Positions 1 through 9,440 of a stretch of 64,000 bases of DNA are shown here, piece after piece; position 1 is the first letter of the stretch, and every line of letters begins with the position of its first letter. The stretch covers positions 29,237-93,236 of the forward strand of contig JAITLM010000193.1 of the NCBI GenBank assembly GCA_031277885.1. The letters run 5' to 3'. This stretch comes from Microbacterium sp. Lineage in GTDB: Bacteria; Actinomycetota; Actinomycetes; Actinomycetales; Microbacteriaceae. The notes under the pieces are model-generated. The model was not told where the DNA came from. It worked only from the letters and a program-made list of their open reading frames with translations, and did not search any database. Both the position numbers and the translations under genes were made by a program.

Positions 1-14
1 TCGGCGGATCCGGG

Positions 15-1034
15 CTACTCGGAGTCGTAGCCCTGCGGATTCGCGGACTGCCAGCGCCAGCTGTCCGCGGCCATGTCGACGATGTCGCGCTGTGCGCGCC
101 AGCCGAGCTCGGACTCCGCCCGGGCGGTGTCGGCCCAGGTCTGGGCCAGGTCGCCTCCTCGCCGGGGCAGGATGCGCCGGGGGATGGGCCGCCCCGAGGC
201 CTTCTCGAAGGCGGCGATGAGCTCGAGGACCGAGGTCCCCCGGCCGGTGCCGAGATTCCAAGCGCGGATACCGTCCCGCGTGCGCAGGTGCTCGAGGGCC
301 GCGACATGTCCCGCGGCGAGGTCGACGACGTGGATGTAGTCGCGCTCGCCGGTGCCGTCCGCGGTCGGGTAGTCGTCGCCGAAGACGCCGACCTCGGCGA
401 GACGACCGACGGCGACCTGGGCCACGTACGGCGCGAGGTTGTTCGGGATGCCGCGCGGGTCTTCGCCGATCAGCCCGCTCTCGTGCGCGCCGATGGGGTT
501 GAAGTAGCGCAGCAGCGCGATGCGCCACTGCGGATCCGCCTGCGCGACGTCCTCGAGGATGCGCTCGATCATGACCTTCGTCTGGCCGTACGGGTTGGAG
601 GCGTCGAGGAGTCCGCCGTCTTCGCGGTAGGGGACGGGCTGGTGGTCGCCGTAGACCGTCGCGGAAGAGGAGAAGACGAGCGTGCGCACCCCGTGGCGCT
701 GCATGGCCGCGAGCAGCGCGAACGTCGTCCCGAGGTTCTCGGAGTAGTAGCGCAGCGGCTCGGCGACGCTCTCGCCGACCGCCTTGAGCCCGGCGAAGTG
801 GATCACGGCCTCCGGCCTCTCCGCGGCGAACACCGCGTCGAGGGCGGCCGCATCCGCGACGTCGAGTCGGTGCACCTGCGGGGCGCGTCCCGCGATGCGG
901 GCGACGCGCTCGAGCGAGACGGGGGAGCTGTTCGCGAAGTTGTCGACGACGATCACGTCGTCCCCGCGCTCGAGAAGGGCGAGCACGGTGTGGGATCCGA
1001 TGTAGCCGGCCCCGCCGGTGACGAGTACGCGCAT
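15..1034 (-). CDS. galE: UDP-glucose 4-epimerase
   Basis: Interconverts UDP-glucose and UDP-galactose in the cytoplasm. It would supply the UDP-galactose that the mutase at 31176 converts to UDP-galactofuranose. The 339-aa protein is full length for GalE. It begins with the NAD-binding motif GGAGYIG (about residues 7-13), has the SSSATVYG segment, the catalytic YGQTK (Tyr-x-x-x-Lys) and the GERDYIHVVDLA motif typical of GalE. The ATG is preceded by AGGAG. It is transcribed away from the glycosyltransferase at 1178. A -10-like TAGCAT lies about 33 nt upstream on the minus strand. Confidence 0.93.
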   Translation of the reverse strand: MRVLVTGGAGYIGSHTVLALLERGDDVIVVDNFANSSPVSLERVARIAGRAPQVHRLDVADAAALDAVFAAERPEAVIHFAGLKAVGESVAEPLRYYSENLGTTFALLAAMQRHGVRTLVFSSSATVYGDHQPVPYREDGGLLDASNPYGQTKVMIERILEDVAQADPQWRIALLRYFNPIGAHESGLIGEDPRGIPNNLAPYVAQVAVGRLAEVGVFGDDYPTADGTGERDYIHVVDLAAGHVAALEHLRTRDGIRAWNLGTGRGTSVLELIAAFEKASGRPIPRRILPRRGGDLAQTWADTARAESELGWRAQRDIVDMAADSWRWQSANPQGYDSE

Positions 1035-1066
1035 GTGTGCTCCTTCGGGCCTCGGCGTTCGTCACG

Positions 1067-1072
1067 ATGCTA
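1067..1072 (-). promoter_or_regulatory. Candidate -10 of galE
   Basis: TAGCAT on the minus strand, about 33 nt before the galE ATG. It would give a leader of roughly 25 nt carrying AGGAG. I could not assign a convincing -35. Confidence 0.35.
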
Positions 1073-1165
1073 CTGGGCCTCGTCGACCTGCCGTGCCGGC
1101 GCCCGGCCTCGGACCGCACCGGGGTGCGCAGGGAGCGCCTCAGCCGACTTGCGCCCGCCGCTGGA

Positions 1166-1171
1166 TAGGCT
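1166..1171 (+). promoter_or_regulatory. Candidate -10 for a leaderless mRNA
   Basis: TAGGCT followed by 6 nt (cggagc) and then the ATG at 1178. There is no Shine-Dalgarno sequence at proper spacing, so transcription would start at or next to the A of the start codon. Confidence 0.5.
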
Positions 1172-1177
1172 CGGAGC

Positions 1178-2251
1178 ATGGCTGTGCTGCGGGTTGTGCT
1201 GGATCAGGTGAACGACGTCGTCGACCCCGATCAGGCCGAAGCCGCGCGTTCGCTCCTCCGGGGGCTGGCCGCGACGGCGCCTCAGAAATGCACGATCGAG
1301 GCGATCGTGCCCGGAGGGGCGGGCGACCTCGCCGTGGACGGGGCCGACACACTGCACCGTCTGTCGCTGGCACGTCGCGAGCTCGGCGCCGCCTGGCAGC
1401 TCGGCGTGGTCGCCGGCGTCGGCGGAGGCATGATCCACGCCCCCTCCCTCTTCGCCCCGCTCGCGAAGCACGACAGGGCCAACGACTACGACCAGACGGT
1501 CGCCACGGTCTGGGATCTTCGGGCGTGGACCGCGCCCGAGCAGCTGTCGCGGGCGAGCGTGCTGTGGCAGCGCAGCATGCTCAAGCGCGCCGCCAAGCAC
1601 GCCGACGCCGTCGTGGTGCCCACGCACGCGATGGCGGAGGAGCTCGCCGGCCTCGGCCGCTTCGCCGATCGCATCCGCGTGATCCCCGGTGCTGCGCCGA
1701 CGGGCTTCGCGATTCCGCTCGATGCCGCAGAGCGGCGCATCGCGCTCGGCGCCCCCGACCGGTACGTCGTGGCCACGGGCACGGCGGAGACCCTTCCCGC
1801 GGTGTTCGCCGCCGCGGTCGACCAGGACGCCGATGTCTTCGTGGTGGACGCGGCGGCAGGCTCCGCGCCCGCGATCGCGGAAGCCGCGGTGGCGGAGGGA
1901 CTCGCCGCGCCGCGCGTGCACGTGCTCGGGCGGCTCGCCGCAGAGGACCGCGCCGCGCTGCTCGCCGGCGCACTCGCCTTCGTCGCGGCGGACTCCGCGC
2001 CGGTGTGGCCGTGGCGGCTCGTCGAGGCGCTCGTGCTCGGCGTTCCCGTGATCGCGGCGGAGAGCGGCGTGCATCATGACGTGCTGGCCGAGGGAGGACT
2101 GCTCGTGAGCCAGGCGGGATTCACCGACGCTCTGCGCGACGCCGCGGGGGAGGGCGCGCGACGGCTGTCGGTGCTCGCCGCGGATCGCTCGCGGGCCTAC
2201 TCGTGGAACGGATCCGCCGAGAGGGTCTGGACGTTGCACGCGGAGCTCTGA
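1178..2251 (+). CDS. Glycosyltransferase, GT4/GT-B type
   Basis: A 357-aa cytoplasmic protein with the GT-B layout of family 4 glycosyltransferases. The N-terminal half ends in DAVVVPTHAMAEEL. The C-terminal half has VHVLGRL, then an A-D-S-A-P-V-W-P-W-R-L-V-E-A-L-V-L-G-V-P-V-I-A stretch that matches the usual E-x7-E nucleotide-sugar site only partly: the first Glu is missing and the surviving Glu lies in LVEALVLG. Donor and acceptor cannot be read from sequence. Its position between galE and the polysaccharide genes suggests a role in surface glycan assembly. The start follows a TAGGCT hexamer by 6 nt, so the mRNA may be leaderless. The family call is firmer than any specific role. Confidence 0.75.
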   Translation: MAVLRVVLDQVNDVVDPDQAEAARSLLRGLAATAPQKCTIEAIVPGGAGDLAVDGADTLHRLSLARRELGAAWQLGVVAGVGGGMIHAPSLFAPLAKHDRANDYDQTVATVWDLRAWTAPEQLSRASVLWQRSMLKRAAKHADAVVVPTHAMAEELAGLGRFADRIRVIPGAAPTGFAIPLDAAERRIALGAPDRYVVATGTAETLPAVFAAAVDQDADVFVVDAAAGSAPAIAEAAVAEGLAAPRVHVLGRLAAEDRAALLAGALAFVAADSAPVWPWRLVEALVLGVPVIAAESGVHHDVLAEGGLLVSQAGFTDALRDAAGEGARRLSVLAADRSRAYSWNGSAERVWTLHAEL

Positions 2252-2337
2252 ACCGAGGAGGCGCCTGCGGACGGCGTTCTTCCGTGATTTCCCGCGGAAC
2301 TGTGCGTGTCAGGGGTGCCATCCGACGTCCGAAGCCG

Positions 2338-2343
2338 CAGAAT
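2338..2343 (+). promoter_or_regulatory. Weak candidate -10 for a leaderless mRNA
   Basis: CAGAAT followed by 6 nt (atcagc) and the ATG at 2350. No Shine-Dalgarno sequence is present. The first base deviates from TANNNT, so support is weak. Confidence 0.3.
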
Positions 2344-2349
2344 ATCAGC

Positions 2350-4515
2350 ATGACTGGACATGCCCCGGGTCCCGCGCGCGCTCACGCGCCCCGACGCTGG
2401 ATGATCGGCATGCTCGCCATCGCCGCCGTCTTCCTCTCCGTGCTGGTCCCGTCGGTCGCGGATGCGGCTCCCGCAGCTGCACAGGCTGCGACCCCGGTCA
2501 CGTCGTCGGTGACCGGTGCCGGAGCGGCGGCCACGTCCATCAGGCCGATGACGCTCGACGGCTGGAACGCGGGCAACATCATCAGCGACGGGACGTTCAC
2601 GAACAAGTCGACGATGTCGGCGCAGCAGATCCAGGACTTCTTCAACGCCAAGGTCCCGTCGTGTCAGAGCGGCTACACGTGCCTCAAGGACTTCCGCGTC
2701 ACGTCGCAGAACCGCCCCGCGGATTCCTATTGCAGCGGGTACTCGGGGACGGCGAACGAGAGCGCGGCGAGCATCATCTACCGCGTTTCGCAGTCGTGCA
2801 ACATCAACCCCCAGGTGCTGATCGTCATGCTCCAGAAGGAGCAGGGTCTCGTCACGCACACCTGGCCCAGCGGCTGGCGCTACGACAGCGCGCTCGGCCA
2901 GGGCTGTCCCGATGACGCCCCCTGCGACCCCAGTTACGTCGGCTTCTTCCAGCAGATCTACGGCGCCGCCCGTCAGATGCAGATCTACATGGAGGGCCGC
3001 TGGTTCACCTGGTACGCGCCGGGCAACACCTGGAACATCCTCTACAACCCGAACCAGGGCTGCGGATCCGGGCCGGTCTACATCGCGAACAAGGCGACGG
3101 CCGCGCTGTACTACTACACGCCGTATCAGCCCAATGCGGCAGCGCTGCGCGCCGGCTACGGCGAGGGCGATTCCTGCTCCGCCTACGGCAACCGCAACTT
3201 CTACAACTACTTCACTGACTGGTTCGGATCGACGCAGGGCGGCTCGACCGCCAACAATCCGGTCGGTTTCGTGGAGAGCGTCAGTTCGGTCCCCGGTCAG
3301 ATTCGGGTCACAGGATGGGCTTTGGACCCTGACACCTCGGACTCCATCGACGTCCACGTCTATGTCAATGGCGTGGGATACCCGTCGACGGCCAAGCTCG
3401 CCCGGCCCGATCTCGGCCCGCACTACCCGAAGCTGGGTATCAATCACGGCTTCGATGTCGCAGTCCCGCCCACCACGTGGGGGGCGGCCGATGTGTGCGT
3501 CTATGGGATCAACCGCGGGCCGGGGACAAACCAACTCCTCGGATGTACCTCCGTCACCTCCTACGGGGGGTCTCCCGTGGGCACGATCGACTCGTTGACG
3601 TCCGGACCCGGCACTGTCAGCGTCCGCGGGTGGGCGTTCGATCCGGACACCAAGGATCCCATCGCCGTGCATGTATACGTCGCGGGAGTGGGCTATCCGA
3701 CCACGGCGAACCAGCAGCGGACGGACGTAGGGGCAGTCTTCCCGGTATACGGTGCCGCCCATGGATATCAGAGCACGGTAACGGCGCCGGCGGGCTATCA
3801 GACGGTGTGCGTGTATGGCATCAACGTGGCGTCGGGTAGCAATGTCCTGCTCATGCCGTGTCGCCAGATTTTCGTGCCACCGGCAACTGATCCCGGAACG
3901 GCGCCGATCGGCCGGGTCGATGCGTTCATCGTCAAGGGCGATCAGGTGACGGTCGCAGGCTGGACCTTGGATCCGGACACGAACGCTTCGATCCCCGTGC
4001 ACGTCTACGTGGGTTCTTCCGGGGTCGCGTATCAGGCCGACCTGAGTCGCGGCGATATCGCTGCGGCCTTCCCCGGTTACGGAGATGCACACGGTTTCGC
4101 GGTGACACGAACGCTGCCCCCGGGGGGAGCGCAGGTCTGCGCCTACGGAATCAACAATGGCCGAGGGGCGAACACGATGCTGGGTTGCCAGTTCGTCGCC
4201 CCGACGCTCTCCGCACAGCCGTTCGGCAACTTCGAGTCCGCGGTCGCGGTGAGCGGTGGCGTTCAGGTCAGCGGATGGGCGATCGATCCCGACACCACCG
4301 CGCCGATCGCCGTGCACTTCTACATCGATGGGGTCGGCGTCCCGAGGATGGCGGATCAAGCACGTCCCGATGTGGGGGCCGCATATCCCTCCGCAGGAGT
4401 TCAGCACGGATTCTCGACGATGATTCCGGCCGGACCGTCGAGTCACACAGTCTGCGCGTACGCGATCAATGATGCGCCCGGGAACAACCCGCTCGTGGGG
4501 TGCCGCTCGTTCTAG
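2350..4515 (+). CDS. Secreted protein: lysozyme-like N-terminal region plus four tandem C-terminal repeats
   Basis: A 721-aa exported protein of unknown function. A signal peptide is visible (positively charged start, hydrophobic MIGMLAIAAVFLSVLV, cleavage probably near ADA-AP). Residues about 60-300 form a Cys-rich domain containing PQVLIVMLQKEQGLV, which resembles the helix with catalytic Glu in soluble lytic transglycosylases, and later CSAYGNRNFYNYF. This suggests a peptidoglycan-active fold, but that is inference. Four repeats of about 105 aa follow (starting near residues 302, 408, 517 and 622). Each carries G-W-A/T-x-D-P-D-T, V-H-V-Y/F, H-G-F/Y and a paired Cys (V-C-V/A-Y plus a later C). 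The chosen ATG gives the signal peptide at the N-terminus; longer in-frame starts would bury it. It lies just upstream of a DUF2142 gene. Confidence 0.7.
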   Translation: MTGHAPGPARAHAPRRWMIGMLAIAAVFLSVLVPSVADAAPAAAQAATPVTSSVTGAGAAATSIRPMTLDGWNAGNIISDGTFTNKSTMSAQQIQDFFNAKVPSCQSGYTCLKDFRVTSQNRPADSYCSGYSGTANESAASIIYRVSQSCNINPQVLIVMLQKEQGLVTHTWPSGWRYDSALGQGCPDDAPCDPSYVGFFQQIYGAARQMQIYMEGRWFTWYAPGNTWNILYNPNQGCGSGPVYIANKATAALYYYTPYQPNAAALRAGYGEGDSCSAYGNRNFYNYFTDWFGSTQGGSTANNPVGFVESVSSVPGQIRVTGWALDPDTSDSIDVHVYVNGVGYPSTAKLARPDLGPHYPKLGINHGFDVAVPPTTWGAADVCVYGINRGPGTNQLLGCTSVTSYGGSPVGTIDSLTSGPGTVSVRGWAFDPDTKDPIAVHVYVAGVGYPTTANQQRTDVGAVFPVYGAAHGYQSTVTAPAGYQTVCVYGINVASGSNVLLMPCRQIFVPPATDPGTAPIGRVDAFIVKGDQVTVAGWTLDPDTNASIPVHVYVGSSGVAYQADLSRGDIAAAFPGYGDAHGFAVTRTLPPGGAQVCAYGINNGRGANTMLGCQFVAPTLSAQPFGNFESAVAVSGGVQVSGWAIDPDTTAPIAVHFYIDGVGVPRMADQARPDVGAAYPSAGVQHGFSTMIPAGPSSHTVCAYAINDAPGNNPLVGCRSF
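3254..4510 (+). repeat. Four-copy in-frame tandem repeat (about 315-330 bp units)
   Basis: Units begin near 3254, 3574, 3901 and 4216 and encode the four C-terminal modules of the secreted protein. They are diverged at DNA level (not identical copies), but the protein motifs GW-DPDT, VHVY/F and a Cys pair recur at constant spacing. Confidence 0.75.
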
Positions 4516-4533
4516 GCGCGCCCGTGTGCTCGA

Positions 4534-4539
4534 TAGCAT
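4534..4539 (+). promoter_or_regulatory. Candidate -10 of the first DUF2142 gene
   Basis: TAGCAT, with a predicted leader of about 25 nt that carries GAGGAG (4561-4566) before the GTG at 4573. Confidence 0.4.
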
Positions 4540-4572
4540 TGTGCTTCGCGCTGTCGTTGTGAGGAGTCGTCC

Positions 4573-6084
4573 GTGAACCGAGCTCGATCCGTCCTCTGGG
4601 GGATCGCTTCCGCGCTGGGGATCTTCCTGGCTCTGGGTGCGTGGTCACTTGCTTCTCCTGTCGGATCCTCGCCGGACGACAATTTCCATCTCGCGAGCAT
4701 CTGGTGCGGCCAGGGAGAGCGGCCAGGCCTGTGTGAGAAGGGGGACAAGGAGCCGTGGAGACTGGTGCCCCACGAGCTTTCGATCGGCCTGTGCTACGTT
4801 GCGCAGCCCACGGTGACAGGCAAGTGCACCGAGGAGCACCTCGTCGTCACAGACGACATGGTGCCGACGAAGAACGTCAATTCGAAGGGACTGTACCCCC
4901 CGGGCTACTACTGGGTCTACTCCCATTTCGTGACTCCGAACGTCGCTGTCACGACGTTGGCGATACGTCTGACCAACGCCGCACTCTTCGCGGCCCTCAC
5001 CGTCGGTACTTGGTTCGCGTTGCCGCGCCGGCTACGCCCGGTCCTGGGCTGGTCGGTCGCCGTCACGGCAGTTCCGTTGGGGATGTTCCTCATCGCTTCG
5101 ATAAATCCGAGCTCCTGGGCCATCACGTCGCTGGCGGTTCTCTTCCCGAGTGTGCTCGGCTACATGTGTACGACAGGGAAGCGGAGAATCGTCCTCGGGG
5201 CGCTGGCCGGCAGCGCCGCGCTCATGGCCTTCAGCTCCCGAGGCGACGCAGCGACGTATGCTGCCGTCTCCGTTCTCGCTGCTCTCGTTCTCGTGTTCCG
5301 CGCCGATCGATCCTTCCTGAAGCGAGCGGTACTGCCCGCGATCATCGTCGTCGCGGCCGGCGTCGCCACGGTCTCTGCGGGCCAGGTGGGCAGCGCATTG
5401 GGCGGACTCAGCACCACCGAGCCCGTCGGGTCGCGTTCGATGCTGATCGTGCAGAATCTGCTCAACCTGCCCTCGCTCATCGCGGGCGCCTTCGGACAGA
5501 CGTGGGGTCTCGGCTGGCTCGAGACCACTATGCCTCCGCTGGTGTGGGCCTTCGTCGTTTTCGTGGTGGCCGGGACCGTGTTCGCGACGCTGAGGTGGCA
5601 AGGGTGGCGAAAAGCGCTGGCACTCGCCGGCGTTGGCGGGGCGCTCGTCGTGATCCCCATGTACATCCTGGTGAGCTCTGGGGTTCTGGTCGGATCGCAG
5701 GTCCAACCGCGCTATCTTCTGCCTCTGCTCACCGTGTTCGTGGCGGTCGCCCTGGCGCCTTCGGAGGACGCGGCGTTGACGGCGCGACTAGGACAGCGAA
5801 TGAGTGCGATGCAGCTCGTCGTAGGCGCCGTGCTGCTCGTCGCTGCGAACGCTGTGGCCCTCCTCTTCACGATGCGTCGCTACGTGGCGCCGGACTATCT
5901 CTACCTCGACCCGCATATCGACTGGTGGTGGCAGGTGGGACCATCGCCGATGACCGCGCTAGCCGTCGGCGCGCTCTCGTTCGGTGCCGCGCTCGCGATG
6001 CTGGTCGCCTCCTGCGCCCGGATCTCGGCCAGAGCGCAGGAGGATGGCGGTCAGCGTAGGTACGAGGCCAGCGCCTCGACGTAG
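4573..6084 (+). CDS. DUF2142 family integral membrane protein
   Basis: A 503-aa polytopic membrane protein with about ten hydrophobic segments. After the first helix it has the hallmark S-S-P-D-D-N-F-H-L-A-S-I-W-C motif of DUF2142, with an extracytoplasmic Cys-containing loop. DUF2142 has been placed near the GT-C membrane glycosyltransferases, so transfer of a lipid-linked sugar outside the membrane is plausible, but the acidic SPDD site is my inference. A paralogue is encoded at 20376-21962. The GTG start is supported by GAGGAG 7 nt upstream. Its 3' end overlaps the convergent rmlCD gene by 34 nt. Confidence 0.8.
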   Translation: MNRARSVLWGIASALGIFLALGAWSLASPVGSSPDDNFHLASIWCGQGERPGLCEKGDKEPWRLVPHELSIGLCYVAQPTVTGKCTEEHLVVTDDMVPTKNVNSKGLYPPGYYWVYSHFVTPNVAVTTLAIRLTNAALFAALTVGTWFALPRRLRPVLGWSVAVTAVPLGMFLIASINPSSWAITSLAVLFPSVLGYMCTTGKRRIVLGALAGSAALMAFSSRGDAATYAAVSVLAALVLVFRADRSFLKRAVLPAIIVVAAGVATVSAGQVGSALGGLSTTEPVGSRSMLIVQNLLNLPSLIAGAFGQTWGLGWLETTMPPLVWAFVVFVVAGTVFATLRWQGWRKALALAGVGGALVVIPMYILVSSGVLVGSQVQPRYLLPLLTVFVAVALAPSEDAALTARLGQRMSAMQLVVGAVLLVAANAVALLFTMRRYVAPDYLYLDPHIDWWWQVGPSPMTALAVGALSFGAALAMLVASCARISARAQEDGGQRRYEASAST

Positions 6085-7459
6085 TTCGACGGGGAGAACC
6101 CGGTCGCCTCGATCTTCGCGAGGTCGAGCACGCTCCACGCCGGTCGCGGTGCCACCGGGCTCGTCGCGGACGCGAAGTACTCCGCGGTGCTCACCCCGGT
6201 GATCCTGGCCGGGTCGTGCCCGGTCGCGGAGAACACCGCGCGGGCGACGTCCGCCCAGGTCGCAGGCTCTCCGGATCCGGTGACGTTGTAGACCCCGTAC
6301 GGCGCCTCCGAGGCCAGCAGGTGCACGATCGCGCGGGCGATGTCGTCCGTGAAGGTGAGGCGACCGGTCTGATCGTCGACGACCTTCGGGTCGATCCCGC
6401 GCTCAGCCAGCGACGCCATCGTCCGCACGAAGTTCTTGCCCTCGCCGATGACCCACGAGGTGCGCAGGATGTAGTGCCGCGGGGCGATCGCCGTGGCGAC
6501 GTCACCGGCGGCCTTCGACTGCCCGTAGACGCCCAGCGGCGCCAGGGCGTCGTCCTCGCGGTAGGGGCGATCGGCCGTGCCGTCGAAGACGTAGTCGCTC
6601 GAGACGTGCACGAGCGTGATGCCGTTCTCGGCGGCGATGCGCGCGAGACGGGCGGGGCCCTCGGCATTCGCGGCCCACGCGTCGCGGCGTCCGTCGGGGG
6701 TCTCCGCGAGGTCGACGGCCGTGTAGGCGCCGGCATTGATGATCGTGCCGTAGTCGCGCCAGCGCCGGGCGCCGGCGAACGACGGGTCGGCCAGATCGAG
6801 ATCGGCGCGGGTCGCGTACTCGATGTGCGCGGCGTCTCCGAGCGCAGCGCGCAGGGCGAGCCCGAGCTGTCCGTTCGCGCCCACCACGAGCGTCTTGCGC
6901 GGCGCGATGGGCGTGACATCCGCCAGCCGTGGGTGGTTCTTGTCCTTCTCGGAGATCTCCACCTCGGCGAGCGGGATCGGCCAGGCGATCGCGGCCGTCT
7001 CGTCGGCGAGGTTGAGGAACGAGTAGCTCGCATCGGGCGACCAGTGGTCGTTGACGAGGTAGGTGTACGCCGTGTCGGGTTCGAGCGTCTGATAGGAGTT
7101 CCCGACGCCGCGCGGCACGAAGATCGCGCGGGAGGGATCCAGCTCGATCGTGAAGACGGTGCCGAAGCTCTCGCCCTCGCGGAGGTCCACCCAGGCGCCG
7201 AAGATGCGCCCCGTGGCGACGGAGACCCACTTGTCCCACGGCTCCGCGTGAATGCCCCGCGTCGTTCCCACCGCGTCGTTGAACGAGATGTTGTTCTGGA
7301 CGGGGCCGAAGTCCGCGAGGCCCAGCGCGGTCATCTTCTCGCGCTGCCAGTTCTCCTTGAACCATCCGCGTGCGTCGCCGTGCACCGGCAGCTCGAGGAC
7401 GATCATGCCCGGGATCGGGGTCTCGACGACCGTGAGCTGCTTGCCGAACTCGACCGTCA

Positions 7460-7460
<1 letters not shown>
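6051..7460 (-). CDS. rmlCD: Bifunctional dTDP-4-dehydrorhamnose 3,5-epimerase / 4-reductase (RmlC-RmlD fusion)
   Basis: Catalyses the last two steps of dTDP-L-rhamnose synthesis. Residues 1 to about 185 are an RmlC-type cupin: RGIH with candidate catalytic His71, FVPRGVGNSYQ, and Tyr132/Tyr134. Residues about 188-469 are an RmlD-type reductase: GANGQLG (194-200), SSDYVFDG and YGQSK. At 469 aa it equals the sum of the two single enzymes. The start codon overlaps the rmlB stop (TGATG), so the two are translationally coupled. No other rmlC or rmlD occurs in the window, so the fusion probably supplies both activities. Such fusions are known in Micrococcales. Confidence 0.9.
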
Positions 7461-8512
<1,052 letters not shown>

Positions 8513-8537
8513 TCACAGGAAAGGGCACGTCATGCGA

Positions 8538-8543
8538 GAGAAT
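8538..8543 (+). promoter_or_regulatory. Weak candidate -10 for leaderless rmlA mRNA
   Basis: GAGAAT followed by 6 nt (aggtgc) and the ATG at 8550. TTCACA at 8512-8517 resembles a -35, but the 20-nt spacer is long. Confidence 0.3.
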
Positions 8544-8549
8544 AGGTGC

Positions 8550-9440
8550 ATGCGTGGAATCATCCTGGCCGGTGGCACCGGCTCCCGGCTGCACCCGATC
8601 ACCCTCGGCACGTCGAAGCAGCTCGTCCCGGTGTACGACAAGCCGATGATCTACTACCCGCTGTCGACCCTGATCCTGGCGGGCATCCGCGACATCCTGC
8701 TGATCACGACGCCTCATGACGCCGAGGCGTTCCAGAGAATGCTCGGCGACGGCTCCCGCTTCGGGGTGTCGATCACCTACAAGACCCAGCCGTCCCCCGA
8801 CGGACTCGCGCAGGCGTTCATCCTCGGCGAGGAGCACATCGGATCCGACTCGGCGGCGCTCGTGCTCGGTGACAACATCTTCTACGGCCAGGGGATGGGC
8901 ACGCAGCTGCGCAAGTACACCGACCTGGACGGCGGTGTGGTCTTCGGCTACTGGGTCGACGATGCGACCGCCTACGGTGTGGTCGAGTTCGATGACGCAG
9001 GCCGCGTGGTCTCGCTCGAGGAGAAGCCCGCCCAGCCGAAGAGCAACTACGCCGTGCCAGGCCTCTACTTCTACGACAACGACGTGATCGAGATCGCGAA
9101 GAACCTCAAGCCCTCCCCGCGCGGAGAGCTCGAGATCACCGACGTCAACCGCGAATACCTCGACCGGGGGAAGCTCCAGGTGCAGCTGCTCACCCGCGGC
9201 ACCGCCTGGCTGGACACCGGGACGTTCGATTCGCTCGCAGAAGCCACCGACTTCATCCGCACCGTGGAGAAGCGTCAGGGCCTCTCGATCGGATGCCCGG
9301 AAGAGGTCGCGTGGCGGATGGGCTTCCTCACTGACGACGAGCTGCGCGAGCGTGCGGAGCCCTTGGTCAAGAGCGGCTATGGTGCCTACCTGCTGAAAGC
9401 CCTCGCTCAGGGCCGTCAGCTGCCCGCACAGCAGGCATGA
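8550..9440 (+). CDS. rmlA: Glucose-1-phosphate thymidylyltransferase
   Basis: First and committed step of the dTDP-L-rhamnose pathway (glucose-1-P plus dTTP gives dTDP-glucose). The 296-aa protein starts at [16 protein letters not shown], whose GGTGSRL is the nucleotidyltransferase signature, followed by [11 protein letters not shown] and [12 protein letters not shown] typical of RmlA. I chose the ATG at 8550 over the in-frame ATG at 8532 because family members begin M-R/K-G-I-I-L. Its stop overlaps the start of the downstream rgpF-like gene by 4 nt, coupling precursor synthesis to rhamnan assembly. Confidence 0.95.
   Translation: MRGIILAGGTGSRLHPITLGTSKQLVPVYDKPMIYYPLSTLILAGIRDILLITTPHDAEAFQRMLGDGSRFGVSITYKTQPSPDGLAQAFILGEEHIGSDSAALVLGDNIFYGQGMGTQLRKYTDLDGGVVFGYWVDDATAYGVVEFDDAGRVVSLEEKPAQPKSNYAVPGLYFYDNDVIEIAKNLKPSPRGELEITDVNREYLDRGKLQVQLLTRGTAWLDTGTFDSLAEATDFIRTVEKRQGLSIGCPEEVAWRMGFLTDDELRERAEPLVKSGYGAYLLKALAQGRQLPAQQA

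Noticed and set aside
3254-4510. CRISPR array or tandem DNA repeat locus
   Set aside because: Periodicity of about 315-330 bp comes from protein modules; the DNA copies are diverged and there are no short repeats with spacers. No CRISPR-like pattern elsewhere in the window.
2197-4539. Minus-strand open frame of about 780 codons opposite the secreted repeat protein
   Set aside because: Shadow frame caused by high GC. It is Arg/His/Asp-rich without known motifs, and the plus strand has a signal peptide and clear repeats.
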